Shown here piece after piece: positions 1-9,576 of a stretch of DNA of 64,000 bases; the stretch's first letter is position 1, and each line of letters starts with the position of its first letter. A model generated the notes under the pieces. It was given only the letters and a program-made list of their open reading frames with translations, was not told the DNA's origin and did no database searches. The translations under genes were made by a program, and so were the position numbers. Source of the stretch: Verrucomicrobiota bacterium (lineage in GTDB: Bacteria; Verrucomicrobiota; Verrucomicrobiia; Verrucomicrobiales; DEV007). The stretch covers positions 47,597 through 111,596 of the forward strand of contig DAOUQC010000006.1 in the NCBI GenBank assembly GCA_030625775.1, read 5' to 3'.

Positions 1-625
1 CGATCGCATAATTCAAGCGAATCAAGGAACACTTGGTACCCCATTCATCTCCTGCTTTTACGAAAGCCTGTTCACGGCCTAAACAAGACCTGGCATATTC
101 CCCGACCGGATCCACCTCGCCTTCAGCCTCGTTTGATCCTCCTGATTCCGCAGTTGTGAAAGAATAAACACAGCCAGTGGATAAAGCGACAATCCGGGCT
201 TTACGAAAGCGGGAAGCCACCAAAGCTGGCATTTCAACATTCATTTTGTTCAGCAATTCCGGATCATGTGAAGTACCGAATTTCACACCAGCTAGAAAAA
301 ACACCGATGGAGAGTCAGGCAGATCGTCGAGCTGTTGTTGATCACAAAGATCAGCTGAGATCGTTCGTATCCCCTCCCTCTCAAAGGGATCGCATGTACC
401 TTCCCCGCCAAAACGGGAAACCGCTATCACTTCCCTGTCTGATCCTTCCAAGTCCTCCAGCGCCCGCTGCAACATCAGGCAGACATGCAAACCCATTTTT
501 CCCCCTGCTCCCAAAACCAGAATATCCCCCTCACTTTTCTTCAAACTATCCAACACCCCCAATGTCGGACGACTCATGAACTCATCCAGCGCCTCCGGCA
601 CCACCTTAAAAGGCAAGTCACTCAT
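1..625 (-). CDS. NAD-dependent epimerase/dehydratase family protein, partial (runs off window start)
   Basis: Manual reverse-strand translation from ATG at 625: MSDLPFKVVPEALDEFMSRPTLGVLDSLKKSEGDILVLGAGGKMGLHVCLMLQ...; Rossmann GxGGxxG motif, no stop before window edge. Not in the ORF track because it is open-ended. Confidence 0.75.
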   Translation of the reverse strand, partial: MSDLPFKVVPEALDEFMSRPTLGVLDSLKKSEGDILVLGAGGKMGLHVCLMLQRALEDLEGSDREVIAVSRFGGEGTCDPFEREGIRTISADLCDQQQLDDLPDSPSVFFLAGVKFGTSHDPELLNKMNVEMPALVASRFRKARIVALSTGCVYSFTTAESGGSNEAEGEVDPVGEYARSCLGREQAFVKAGDEWGTKCSLIRLNYAI

Positions 626-645
626 AACTTATTAGCTCACAGTTT

Positions 646-1356
646 CTAATTCTCTCCCGCTCCTTTGATCTTAAAATGATCGTAATGCACTTCTTTTTTT
701 GAGGTGGTCAAATTCACTTGATCAACTGCCGTGTGCGCAAAGCCCTCCGATTGAAAACGCCCCGTCTTCTTCCCATCCACAAAAACCTCCATCACATCCC
801 CTTGAATACGGATCAGCAAGTCGTGCCACTTGTTTTCATCCAAGTCGACCGCCACTCGCTGTTGTTTGGTTTTCAACAAGGCCTTCGTTGCGTCGTCAAG
901 CGTCCCGGCTTTGCGTGCAGCATGGATTTCATTTTTAAAAATCCCCGTTTTGGTATCGTACAATGTCACCGCTTTTGGACTGACCGCCACATGACAGATA
1001 TGCCCGGCATGAGTTCCCTTGTAAACCTTGTCACGATACATCACCGAAAAATGTTTCGAACCCGCAAACCTGAATGAAACAGCCACTTCGAGATCCGCTT
1101 GTGGCTCAAAGCGAATGGTATTCACCGAAGGATGATCCGCATCATCCGGCGTGATCCCCACCATCACACCCTCCCTAACAGTGGAGGCACTTTTATACAT
1201 CCCCCATTTTTTATTCAACACCTCCCCTTCGAACTCGTCCTCGAAGATGATCCTTCCATAGTGTCCGGCATCTATGCTTTTTTCATCAGCAGAAACCCCG
1301 GGTAAAAAAAAATCAGCGACAGATACAACAAAAGCGAGAACGAGGAGGTTTTTCAT
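646..1356 (-). CDS. Secreted protein with LamG/DUF1080-like beta-sandwich fold
   Basis: 236 aa ORF, N-terminal signal peptide, pattern 'IIFEDEFEGEVLNKKWGMYKSAS...KWHDLLIRIQGDVMEVFVDGKKTGRF' typical of 3-keto-disaccharide hydrolase/LamG-like domains. Confidence 0.6.
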   Translation of the reverse strand: MKNLLVLAFVVSVADFFLPGVSADEKSIDAGHYGRIIFEDEFEGEVLNKKWGMYKSASTVREGVMVGITPDDADHPSVNTIRFEPQADLEVAVSFRFAGSKHFSVMYRDKVYKGTHAGHICHVAVSPKAVTLYDTKTGIFKNEIHAARKAGTLDDATKALLKTKQQRVAVDLDENKWHDLLIRIQGDVMEVFVDGKKTGRFQSEGFAHTAVDQVNLTTSKKEVHYDHFKIKGAGEN

Positions 1357-1390
1357 TGGCAGGGATATTTTTTATCTCATCAACGATACA

Positions 1391-1644
1391 CTATTTCAAG
1401 TCCCTGCGACTCGTTTTTTGATTCCCTGTTTTTATCTCTGCCCGAATCGCCTTTCCAACCAACTTCCTCTTATCCAAAACTCCTTCTGCCACCACCGGCA
1501 TCCCATCAACCAATACATACTCGATCCCTCTCAAATCACTCGTCCCTCTTTGATCACCAAATCATAAACTGCTTCATCTGCCCTGGCTGCAACCGTCAGA
1601 ACAAGAGAAAGCAACAGCACCAAGCCACACCCATTATTTTTCAT
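1391..1644 (-). pseudogene. Internally deleted amidohydrolase (D-aminoacylase-like) remnant
   Basis: Frame 1: MKNNGCGLVLLLSLVLTVAARADEAVYDLVIKEGRVI* (signal peptide + first strand of amidohydrolase). Shifted frame: LRGIEYVLVDGMPVVAEGVLDKRKLVGKAIRAEIKTGNQKTSRRDLK* (typical amidohydrolase C-terminus). The catalytic core is missing. Confidence 0.7.
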
Positions 1645-1646
1645 TA

Positions 1647-3683
1647 CTATGCTCCGTCTATTAAATCGTCCAAACATTTACTCACTGTCAATTGAGCCAG
1701 AAAATTCACCGCTTTAACAGCATCATTCAAGCAGATCTGTCCACGACAAAGAAGCCCCCTCTGATCCACTTCGATCACCTCCTCTTCTACCCCTGCTTGT
1801 TTCTTAAGAATTTCGAATTTTACTGAATGCCCTGGTGCCACCCTCTTGCTCAGCTCCAAAGTCAAACGTCCCATAGTGTATCGCGGATTCACTTCACAAA
1901 CCTGACGCAAGCATAGCCCGCCATTCTCATCACGATAAACAAAGGCATCCACTCCTACCGGCCCTCGATAGCCGACCTCATGCAGACGCACTTCAATCAA
2001 TCGAACCAACTGACTCTCCTTCTCATATACCGGCAATGCCCTCTCCATCAAAAATCGTGCGAGCTCCGAGGGCATTCCCTGACAAAATTTGGTTCCAACA
2101 ATACAAGCCCGGAACTGCCCGCGGCGATCATTCTGCAAGCGCACCAGCCCAAGCTTACGCAACCCCGCATCCTCCATTTCATACTGAACAGAAAAATCCA
2201 ACTCTCTCTCCAACCAGGGTTCGACGAAAACTTCCCCTTGCTTCTCCAACACACGCTCCACTTGACGTTGGATACTGCCGTCAAATTTTTCGCTACTTTT
2301 AATAATAGTCAGTCCTCTCCCTGATGCTCCAAAAGGTGCTTTTACTACCGCTTGAGCTGTCCTCTCCAGTTCCTCCCCGACTTCATCTATTGAACGGCAT
2401 AAAACCGAGCTCACAGAATCCTCCAGTTGCTCCGCAATACCTATTCCAAAAGTTTTACTGAATAACGACCTGACTGCTTCATTCCAAAACGAAGCCATTT
2501 TCCTTTTCTCACCTGGCAAATTCCCCATCAAAGGTGCCAGAGCAGCCAGTGAGGATGGACACCAGGCCCAGGGTCGCAGGCTATTGATCTTTCTCTCACG
2601 AATAAAGCTGTTCCCCTGAATCCCCCCACTTCCCTCCAGCACTTCGATCTCAGGCAACTCAAAACCTGTGGCCCTCAGTTTCTTTAAATGCCTCCGCACC
2701 GGCTGTCGCTGCATCAAAACCACATCATCCCGACGCGCCAGAAAAATGGATAATATTTCTAAATCTTGAATCAATCCCTGCATGATTTTTGAACGATGGT
2801 ATCCCTTGCCATCCACATCAGCACTCATCGCATCTTCAGCATCCGGGCAAAAGTAGAACACATTCGGAGTCCTTCCCACCGAACGCTCGAACACTTCAAG
2901 TTCACTGATGAACTCTTCATCAAGTCCGGCAGCCAGTCTTCCCTCTCGATTGATCCTGGATCCGCTGCCTTTTGCGCGACGAGGTGACAATGGAAAAGAC
3001 AAAGATCGCTTGAAAGCTGTCCAGTCATCCTCATCTGCTTTTTTCCAGCGCCGGAACCACTTTAAACCATAATTCACATGACGGATTTCATCTTTGTAAA
3101 TTTGATTGAGTATAGCGGCTGATTTGTTATCACCCGCAGCTTTCATAATCCCGGCATACTGCAATGAATAATCCAGATTGGCCTGCTCAAAAGTCAGACT
3201 CAAACGCGTCACATAATCCATCGGCGTTTCCATCGTCGCCACCATATCCCAGAAATAACGACTGACAGGAAAATCACCGAACTTCACTCCACATTCCTTC
3301 ATCCTCTCGATATACCAACGTGTGTGCCGCTGTTCCTCTTTCAGCGTCTTCAACACCCCGCACCGGAATTCCCCGGGTGCTTCCGGAAACTTGAGCAAAA
3401 CCAGAGCCATCAATTCCGTCGCCAGCAATTCGTGATTGGCAAAAAAGTGCAACAAGCGTCCACGCTCCTCGTCATCACTGAGCTCGGAAATATTCGGCTT
3501 GGCCAGACTATGCTCACCACCCTTCAAGCGCATCTTCAACTCCATTGGCCGTCCTGGTTCAACCGAGGCCTCGATTGCCTTTCCAGGATCCTCATCACAC
3601 AAAGCCGCCACATCCACAAACTCCAGCTTCTCCTTCAAGCTGTCAGCCAACAATACCCGCCGCGCAAATTCACTGACTTTCAT
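1647..3683 (-). CDS. DUF455-type ferritin-like di-iron domain fused to C-terminal ATP-grasp domain
   Basis: N-terminal half has two E...ExxH pairs (NHELLATELMALV...EEQRH; FEQANLDYS...DEIRH). C-terminal half has ATP-grasp signatures (VVKAPFGASGRGLTII...GPVGVDAFVYRD...CEVNPRYTMGR). Start chosen at MKVSEFARRV. Confidence 0.75.
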   Translation of the reverse strand: MKVSEFARRVLLADSLKEKLEFVDVAALCDEDPGKAIEASVEPGRPMELKMRLKGGEHSLAKPNISELSDDEERGRLLHFFANHELLATELMALVLLKFPEAPGEFRCGVLKTLKEEQRHTRWYIERMKECGVKFGDFPVSRYFWDMVATMETPMDYVTRLSLTFEQANLDYSLQYAGIMKAAGDNKSAAILNQIYKDEIRHVNYGLKWFRRWKKADEDDWTAFKRSLSFPLSPRRAKGSGSRINREGRLAAGLDEEFISELEVFERSVGRTPNVFYFCPDAEDAMSADVDGKGYHRSKIMQGLIQDLEILSIFLARRDDVVLMQRQPVRRHLKKLRATGFELPEIEVLEGSGGIQGNSFIRERKINSLRPWAWCPSSLAALAPLMGNLPGEKRKMASFWNEAVRSLFSKTFGIGIAEQLEDSVSSVLCRSIDEVGEELERTAQAVVKAPFGASGRGLTIIKSSEKFDGSIQRQVERVLEKQGEVFVEPWLERELDFSVQYEMEDAGLRKLGLVRLQNDRRGQFRACIVGTKFCQGMPSELARFLMERALPVYEKESQLVRLIEVRLHEVGYRGPVGVDAFVYRDENGGLCLRQVCEVNPRYTMGRLTLELSKRVAPGHSVKFEILKKQAGVEEEVIEVDQRGLLCRGQICLNDAVKAVNFLAQLTVSKCLDDLIDGA

Positions 3684-3700
3684 TAGCTCTTCCCTCCCCC

Positions 3701-5233
3701 CTATTTCTCCCTCAACCTCTGCACGGTATAACACAGCATACCATGGCTCATGGGCATACCATCTTCTGATTTTAATCCTGCGAAATCGAGTTGATAAATT
3801 TGCCGCGCTACGATCCCTCCAAGGCCAATCGACACAGTCTTGCCATCCTCTGATACAGTGACGGTTTTCACGACTACCGGCGTCACTCCCATTTGCGGGC
3901 TGCCGTAACGCTGGCTGTATTCATAAAAATAATGCGAAAACTGATATTCTGAAATTTTCTGTGCCTGTTCCCGATTTACCGCTTTGCTGAAAGTCAGGTC
4001 AAAACCGTTTTTGGTCAGACTCATTGCCTGAACAGCAAAAGGAACTTCCCCGGTATAAGTCACCCGCTTCAAGCCTTCGGCAGGACGCCCCCATCCTCGA
4101 TAGGTCTGTCCCACGTAGAGCGCTTTTCCATCCGGGCTCAAACACATTCGATTACTCCCTCCTCCAAGCTCATCCCCCTCGATCAATGTGGTCGCTGCCC
4201 CCTGGAACTCGCCACCCACCTTTTCCAGCATGATGCGAAGAATGCGCTGACCGGCAATATCTCCTACAAACATCTGTCCGGCGAATGGGCCAAACGCACC
4301 TGAAGAAGTATCAAAAATCGGCTCACTCGCCGAATTGCACATGAAACCCTGTGGCAACAAAACCGCCGGAAGAGTTCTCATTGCATCCAGCTCTTCAATA
4401 TGATCCACCGCCCAGGCCAATGGATCCGGATGCTCCTTCACAAAATCAGGATCCCATACCAGTGAAGTCGGATGCCCGTAAAAGCGCCCCTCCTGCACAT
4501 GATAGATCGGTGTCACCGGTTTCCAGTCCCCCTGGTTATCGGTAACAAATAAATCTCCATCCGTACTCATCACGATTCCATTTGCCTGACGAAAACCACT
4601 GGCCCACGGTAAGATTTCGCCCTTCGGATTCACTTTGACCACCCAACCTTTCCACGGCACCGGCACGTGGTTTCGGCCCCGTCGTCCCGCTGCTGAAAAA
4701 CGACCTCGCACCAGATCAAAAGTGGGCCCGGAATGAGAAGCCGAGCCCAGCGCTATAAACCAATTCCCCTTACCGTCGGGAATGGGCCCCGAATTGGTTT
4801 CATGGTAATTTCCCGACACACCCCAAGCCGTGCAAACAGCTTCGCTGACATCCGCCCGTCCATCACCATCCGTATCCCGCAGTCGAGTCAACTCCGGAAT
4901 TTGTGGAATCAAAAGGGTCCCATTTTTTTCAACCAACACTCCCAGCGCATTGTGCATCTGTGCATCTGAAAATGTCCTCCACTCGAAAGCCTTCACATCA
5001 TCAGACGGCTTACCCATTACCACCCCCGTCCTCCGGGACACCACCACCAGCTCACCGCCTTTAGTAAATGCCAATCCGCCAATTCCGTGCCCCACACCAG
5101 GAGGCAGTTCAATCGTTTCAATTTTGTAGGCACTTACCGATTTTTTTCCCTCTTGCGATTCCCCGGCGTCCTGTGCAGAAACCGTCGCCAGACAAACAAA
5201 CAGCAAGCTCAAACCGATTGTTGTTGTTTTCAT
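3701..5233 (-). CDS. Secreted beta-propeller protein, glucose/sorbosone dehydrogenase-like
   Basis: Signal peptide MKTTTIGLSLLFVCLATVSAQ; motifs 'ELTRLRDTDGDGRADVSEAV', 'GWVVKVNPKGEILPWASGFRQANGI', 'GDLFVTDNQGDWKPVTPIYHV'. Confidence 0.7.
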   Translation of the reverse strand: MKTTTIGLSLLFVCLATVSAQDAGESQEGKKSVSAYKIETIELPPGVGHGIGGLAFTKGGELVVVSRRTGVVMGKPSDDVKAFEWRTFSDAQMHNALGVLVEKNGTLLIPQIPELTRLRDTDGDGRADVSEAVCTAWGVSGNYHETNSGPIPDGKGNWFIALGSASHSGPTFDLVRGRFSAAGRRGRNHVPVPWKGWVVKVNPKGEILPWASGFRQANGIVMSTDGDLFVTDNQGDWKPVTPIYHVQEGRFYGHPTSLVWDPDFVKEHPDPLAWAVDHIEELDAMRTLPAVLLPQGFMCNSASEPIFDTSSGAFGPFAGQMFVGDIAGQRILRIMLEKVGGEFQGAATTLIEGDELGGGSNRMCLSPDGKALYVGQTYRGWGRPAEGLKRVTYTGEVPFAVQAMSLTKNGFDLTFSKAVNREQAQKISEYQFSHYFYEYSQRYGSPQMGVTPVVVKTVTVSEDGKTVSIGLGGIVARQIYQLDFAGLKSEDGMPMSHGMLCYTVQRLREK

Positions 5234-5273
5234 AGGCCAAACAATATTTTTAATTACCATAGTCACAGCCTGT

Positions 5274-6962
5274 TCACTTTTTTCTCGCTGCCAATACAAT
5301 CTGCAGCTGATCTTCACCGTCTGTATGTGCTTCAAAACGATAAGAACCCGCCGCAAGCAGAGCACTCCATACCCGGTAGAATTTTTTACCCGAGACCGGC
5401 ACCCGCAGACCCGAATCCTTAAACTGCTCGCTCAAGCCTTGCGGACGCTCTTTCACCTTTCCATCAACCAACAAAAAAATTCCGGCCTCGCTCTTTAAAT
5501 CAATTTCATAAAACACCGCTTCTTTCACCTTGCGATCCGCCTGACTGGTTTGCACCCAGTCCGAGCCTCGCATTTCAGCGGGTACCGCCCCAAGCAATTC
5601 ATCGCTGTCGATATAAACTTTCATCCCACGATCCAGTGACTGCTTTTGCAGTAACAGCGCAGCCCCACCTCCACCCGCCCGCCTGACTTCTCCGATCACA
5701 TTGCCGACTTCCGGCAGAAGTGCTGCGCGTGGCACCACCGTCTCCGCAGCAGTCAACAGCAGAGTGAAATCCTTCTCTGCTCCATTGTTAATCGTCAGCA
5801 CTTTACCATTCCATTTGCCATCGGAAGTCTGGATCCTGGCCTTCATGCTTTCATCAAAACCCAGCATCACGCCCGCCGGCGCATGCTTGATAGAAAAATG
5901 CCAGCGAATTTCACCAACCTTGTCACCCGGCTCGATCGACTCTGCAACCAACACACTGCCTACACTGTAAAGAAATTCGGGAACTCCGTCTTTTCTCAAT
6001 TGAAAGCCCTTGTATTGAGCTTGACCAAAAACACCCGGAGTCAGCCCCAGAGGCGAAGGCCCTTCGGAAAGAAAAACCAGATGTCCGTCCAAACGTGGCA
6101 CATAATCAAAGCTTTTCCGCTGGTCACCTGTTCCCTCTCCCCAATAGCTTTCCATATTCAAAAAGCCATCCTTCCACGCATACATAAAACGACATTCCGT
6201 CGTATCCCAACACACGGATAGTTCCTTGCCAAAACTGATCCCCACCGCCGCAGGAAAACCAATGTCGGTATCGATGTAGCCCTCTGCATCATGACCGGTA
6301 TTCGGACTGTAGGTCGGCGTAGGCTTGCCTCGGTAATGATTAGGAAAAACCGAACGCACCCGAATCGGATTCGGCATAAAAGTCCGCATCACCAGTGGAT
6401 GCTCACGGCTACCGATCGGATGGGGATTCAGTCCACTACCATCATTCGGCGGGCCATCTTGTTTTTTCACTTTAGCCACTTTGCGCCGCAACGGATTTTT
6501 CAATTCGGATCCTGCAACCACTACCTTCATCAGCCCCTGCATGATATTCCCATGCCCCGGAAAAGTGCAGACAAACTGGTACACTCCCGCTTCAACGGGG
6601 GCGACAAACTCAATTGTTTGCTTCTGCCCGGCTTCCATCAACCCCACACTCGCCAAAATCGAACCGCACTCCGGCACATAACCTTCGGTGTAACCGTCCG
6701 CCCCCATCGCCATTGCTTTATTGACCACCTCCATCGCCTTGCCTGGCTGGGTGAACAGCAGGTTATGTGGCATCAAACCGTTGTTATCAAAAGTCACTTT
6801 CATCTGACTTCCTGCGATCACTTCAAACTCGATCACATCATAACGCAACTGCCCCGGCACCACTCCTATGGTAATAACGTAAGGCTCTGCCGCCGCTATT
6901 TCCCCGGTAGGAAAAGCCGCCGCACAGATAAAAAAATAGAAAAATATGAATTGCCGCCTCAT
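5274..6962 (-). CDS. Secreted protein with N-terminal cupredoxin (plastocyanin/azurin-like) domain and a longer C-terminal region
   Basis: Signal peptide; type-1 copper pattern 'MPHNLLFTQPG...YQFVCTFPGHGNIMQGLMKVVV' (His, Cys, His, Met ligands). Confidence 0.8.
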   Translation of the reverse strand: MRRQFIFFYFFICAAAFPTGEIAAAEPYVITIGVVPGQLRYDVIEFEVIAGSQMKVTFDNNGLMPHNLLFTQPGKAMEVVNKAMAMGADGYTEGYVPECGSILASVGLMEAGQKQTIEFVAPVEAGVYQFVCTFPGHGNIMQGLMKVVVAGSELKNPLRRKVAKVKKQDGPPNDGSGLNPHPIGSREHPLVMRTFMPNPIRVRSVFPNHYRGKPTPTYSPNTGHDAEGYIDTDIGFPAAVGISFGKELSVCWDTTECRFMYAWKDGFLNMESYWGEGTGDQRKSFDYVPRLDGHLVFLSEGPSPLGLTPGVFGQAQYKGFQLRKDGVPEFLYSVGSVLVAESIEPGDKVGEIRWHFSIKHAPAGVMLGFDESMKARIQTSDGKWNGKVLTINNGAEKDFTLLLTAAETVVPRAALLPEVGNVIGEVRRAGGGGAALLLQKQSLDRGMKVYIDSDELLGAVPAEMRGSDWVQTSQADRKVKEAVFYEIDLKSEAGIFLLVDGKVKERPQGLSEQFKDSGLRVPVSGKKFYRVWSALLAAGSYRFEAHTDGEDQLQIVLAARKK

Positions 6963-7042
6963 CTAGCCAAATGGATCACAAGGCATCCCCCCACGCAACG
7001 ACGTTTTGCCCACTTCTTTCATAGATGCCCCTGATGCCTTCA

Positions 7043-7072
7043 CACAAAAACGTCCAACCCGAGGGCCGGACG
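7043..7072 (-). terminator. Intrinsic terminator for the 7104..7811 porin-like gene
   Basis: Minus strand CGTCCGGCC-CTCG-GGTTGGACG (9 bp stem with two G-T pairs) followed by TTTTTGTG. Confidence 0.75.
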
Positions 7073-7103
7073 CATTGTCTTTAGGGGAACTATATCTCCC
7101 AAC

Positions 7104-7811
7104 TCAGGCCCCCTTCAGAAATGAAAACCGAGCACCTAGGAGTATGCCGTGATTATCATAAGAATCACCGTCCAGGCGCCGGGAAGCCCCCCTTACTAAA
7201 CGACTCAGCTCAGGATCAACAGCTTGGAAAAACCGGTATTCGGAGTAGACCTCAAAGTTGCTTGCAAGCTCATAGGAAAGACCGGCAAAAACTTGCCAGG
7301 CGAACACCTCATCTTTTTCGTTCACCCGCGCGGAGCCATAAGCAAAATCAGCATCAAGGCCTGCAAGCCCCACTCCACCACCAGCATAAAAGCTGAGATT
7401 ATCACTAAGAGGAAAATCTTTAGCAACATTGAACATCACCGACCAGACACTGATCTCACCTTCTCCTTGATTACGATTTCCGTTGGAAATGATAGAATCC
7501 AAATCATTGGAACGGTAAGCCCCTTCCACTTCAAACCTCAAGCCTCCCATCACAGGAATTTCATAGCCCAGAGCTGTACCCACTATATAGCCCGCATCAA
7601 AGTCCGACTCAATATTGACACCTGAACCACTGGCTTCAAAGTCATCAGCCCAATTAACCCCTCCAAAACCAGAGAGGTAAAAACTTGAGCTTTCAACTTG
7701 CGTGTAAACTGCTGATGATTCCGGAGTTCCTGCCTGCACTGGAGTTCCGATTGAAATAAATGCCGCGACACTCAATGCCACCACTCCGATATTACGTTTA
7801 TATTTTTTCAT
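7104..7811 (-). CDS. Outer-membrane beta-barrel (OmpA/porin-family) protein
   Basis: Signal peptide; 'FYLSGFGGVNWADDF...GYIVGTALGYEI...RFEVEGAYRSND...FYAGGGVGLAGLDADF...EVYSEYRFF...GILLGARFSF' alternating strands with terminal F. Confidence 0.75.
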   Translation of the reverse strand: MKKYKRNIGVVALSVAAFISIGTPVQAGTPESSAVYTQVESSSFYLSGFGGVNWADDFEASGSGVNIESDFDAGYIVGTALGYEIPVMGGLRFEVEGAYRSNDLDSIISNGNRNQGEGEISVWSVMFNVAKDFPLSDNLSFYAGGGVGLAGLDADFAYGSARVNEKDEVFAWQVFAGLSYELASNFEVYSEYRFFQAVDPELSRLVRGASRRLDGDSYDNHGILLGARFSFLKGA

Positions 7812-7892
7812 TTTATCTGTTTTTGGTTTCGAAACAGAGTTGGGATAACAAACCTGACGCTCCCCCCGATAAATCCTTACAAGTTTTTAGGA

Positions 7893-7898
7893 ATTATA
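7893..7898 (-). promoter_or_regulatory. Candidate -10 box (TATAAT) upstream of the porin-like gene
   Basis: Minus strand ...CTGTTGCTTATAATTCCTAAAAAC..., about 85 nt before the start codon. No convincing -35 seen. Confidence 0.35.
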
Positions 7899-8041
7899 AG
7901 CAACAGGATCACTATTAATGATTAGTAATAGAGTTATCATGCAGACGGACATCAACCCAGCCCACCAGCATGGAAACGCAATACCTCCAGCGGTACCTGC
8001 AAAAAAAAGTCTAAGAAAATGAAACCAGTGCAAAACAAGGC

Positions 8042-8980
8042 TCACACATCACAAATCTCCACCCCTTGCTTCAGGGAGGCGATCTTGTCTTCCCGGGCAG
8101 GAATAAACTCCTGCGCCACCCAGCCTTGGTAACCGGTATCCACGATGGCTTTCATGATCGCCGGATAAAACAGCTCCTGACTATCATCAATCTCGTGACG
8201 CCCCGGCACCCCGCCTGTGTGATAGTGAGAGATATACGGGTGGTACTCGCGAATCGTGGCAATCACGTCCCCTTCCATGATTTGCATATGATAGATGTCA
8301 TACAACAATTTGAAATGATCCGAGCCAATCTCATCACAGAGTGCCACCCCCCATCGGGTATGATCACACTGATAATCCTTGTGATTCACCTTGCTGTTCA
8401 ATAACTCCATGCTCAGGGTCACTCCCAGCTTTTCAGCAAGAGGCATCAATCGTTTCAAACCAATGGCACAATTTTTAATCCCTTGCTCATCGTCCAAGCC
8501 ATCGCGATTACCCGAAAAACAAATCACATTATTGAACCCTGCTTTGGCAGATGCCTTGATCAGCGGTTGATAAATTTCAACCAACGTATCGTGATGTTCC
8601 AAACGATTGAACGCCTTGGTGATACCACCCACCTTCACCCCTTTAGGAGTTTCTCCCTGGGGAAAACTGACCATACCACAGTGCATGCCATGTTTTTTCA
8701 AAGTTGCAAAATCCTCCGGCAGCAACAACTCCACCGAACGCAAGCCGAACTTTTTACCTGCAAGACACAAGTCATCCAGCGGGATTTTGCTGTAACACCA
8801 CTTGCAGGCCGAATGCTTGATTCGTCCTTTCAAACCTGCCGAATCAAGAGCTTTGTCAGCTGCCTCCAACCGCCCCTTCAAAGCACCAACACCTGTCAGC
8901 GCCGTCCCTAGCCCGGCAGATACGCCTGCCGATTGTTTGAAAAATTTACGCCGAGAAAAATGACTGCCTGATTTGTTCAT
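8042..8980 (-). CDS. TIM-barrel sugar isomerase, hydroxypyruvate isomerase-like, with Tat signal
   Basis: SRRKFFKQS twin-arginine signal; 'GLDDEQGIKNCAIGLKRLMPLAEKLGVTLSMELLNSKVNHKDYQCDHTRWGVALCDEIGSDHFKLLYDIYHMQIMEGD' typical of xylose-isomerase-like TIM barrels. Confidence 0.8.
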   Translation of the reverse strand: MNKSGSHFSRRKFFKQSAGVSAGLGTALTGVGALKGRLEAADKALDSAGLKGRIKHSACKWCYSKIPLDDLCLAGKKFGLRSVELLLPEDFATLKKHGMHCGMVSFPQGETPKGVKVGGITKAFNRLEHHDTLVEIYQPLIKASAKAGFNNVICFSGNRDGLDDEQGIKNCAIGLKRLMPLAEKLGVTLSMELLNSKVNHKDYQCDHTRWGVALCDEIGSDHFKLLYDIYHMQIMEGDVIATIREYHPYISHYHTGGVPGRHEIDDSQELFYPAIMKAIVDTGYQGWVAQEFIPAREDKIASLKQGVEICDV

Positions 8981-9040
8981 GCAGTCACTTTACCCATCAC
9001 TCACAAAAAGTTCACTAAAAAAATCCAGTCCCGCGCGCAA

Positions 9041-9511
9041 TCACCCCGTCTTCTTATCCTTCGAACTCTTCAAGGCCCCTCCACTCTTTGGCCAGTTCGC
9101 CCCCTGCTGGATCCAATGATACAACTCCCATTTTTCTTCCTCCGTCAATTTGTGACCTGAAGCAGGCATGGCTTCGACAAAATAATCCGGCAATACCGTC
9201 ACTAAAAACAAAGTACTCTTCTCCGGTTCGCCTGGCACTAGAATCGGACGATCCCCACTGGCCTTGAGCATATCCTCACGGCTGGCAAAACTGATGTCAG
9301 TGACTTCAGATCCTGGATGATGGCAGGACAAACATTTCCCCACCAAAACAGGTTTGATCTTTTTCGCAAAGCTGATCTTGCCCACATCTCCCGCCATCTC
9401 ACCCTCTGGCAGAATAACGATCACCTCGGGTGTCTCGGTCATTGTAGAACACGAGCTCATCAACATCACCCCCATTCCCACCGCCAAGCTTTGCAGAAAC
9501 ATCTTTTTCAT
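9041..9511 (-). CDS. Lipoprotein with planctomycete-type cytochrome c-like CxxCH motif
   Basis: MKKMFLQSLAVGMGVMLMSSCSTMTE (lipobox); 'IKPVLVGKCLSCHHPGSEVTDISFASREDML'. Confidence 0.7.
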   Translation of the reverse strand: MKKMFLQSLAVGMGVMLMSSCSTMTETPEVIVILPEGEMAGDVGKISFAKKIKPVLVGKCLSCHHPGSEVTDISFASREDMLKASGDRPILVPGEPEKSTLFLVTVLPDYFVEAMPASGHKLTEEEKWELYHWIQQGANWPKSGGALKSSKDKKTG

Positions 9512-9576
9512 ACAGCCATTATTCACCTTTCCCTCTGCTAAAGCTAGGCAATAATTGCCATTCTGAGCTCCGATTC

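Noticed and set aside
268-579. ORFs on the + strand opposite well-supported minus-strand genes (e.g. 268..579, 718..1077, 6291..7034, 23400..24410, 58327..59118)
   Set aside because: Antisense shadows of clear coding genes with no recognisable domain signal of their own.
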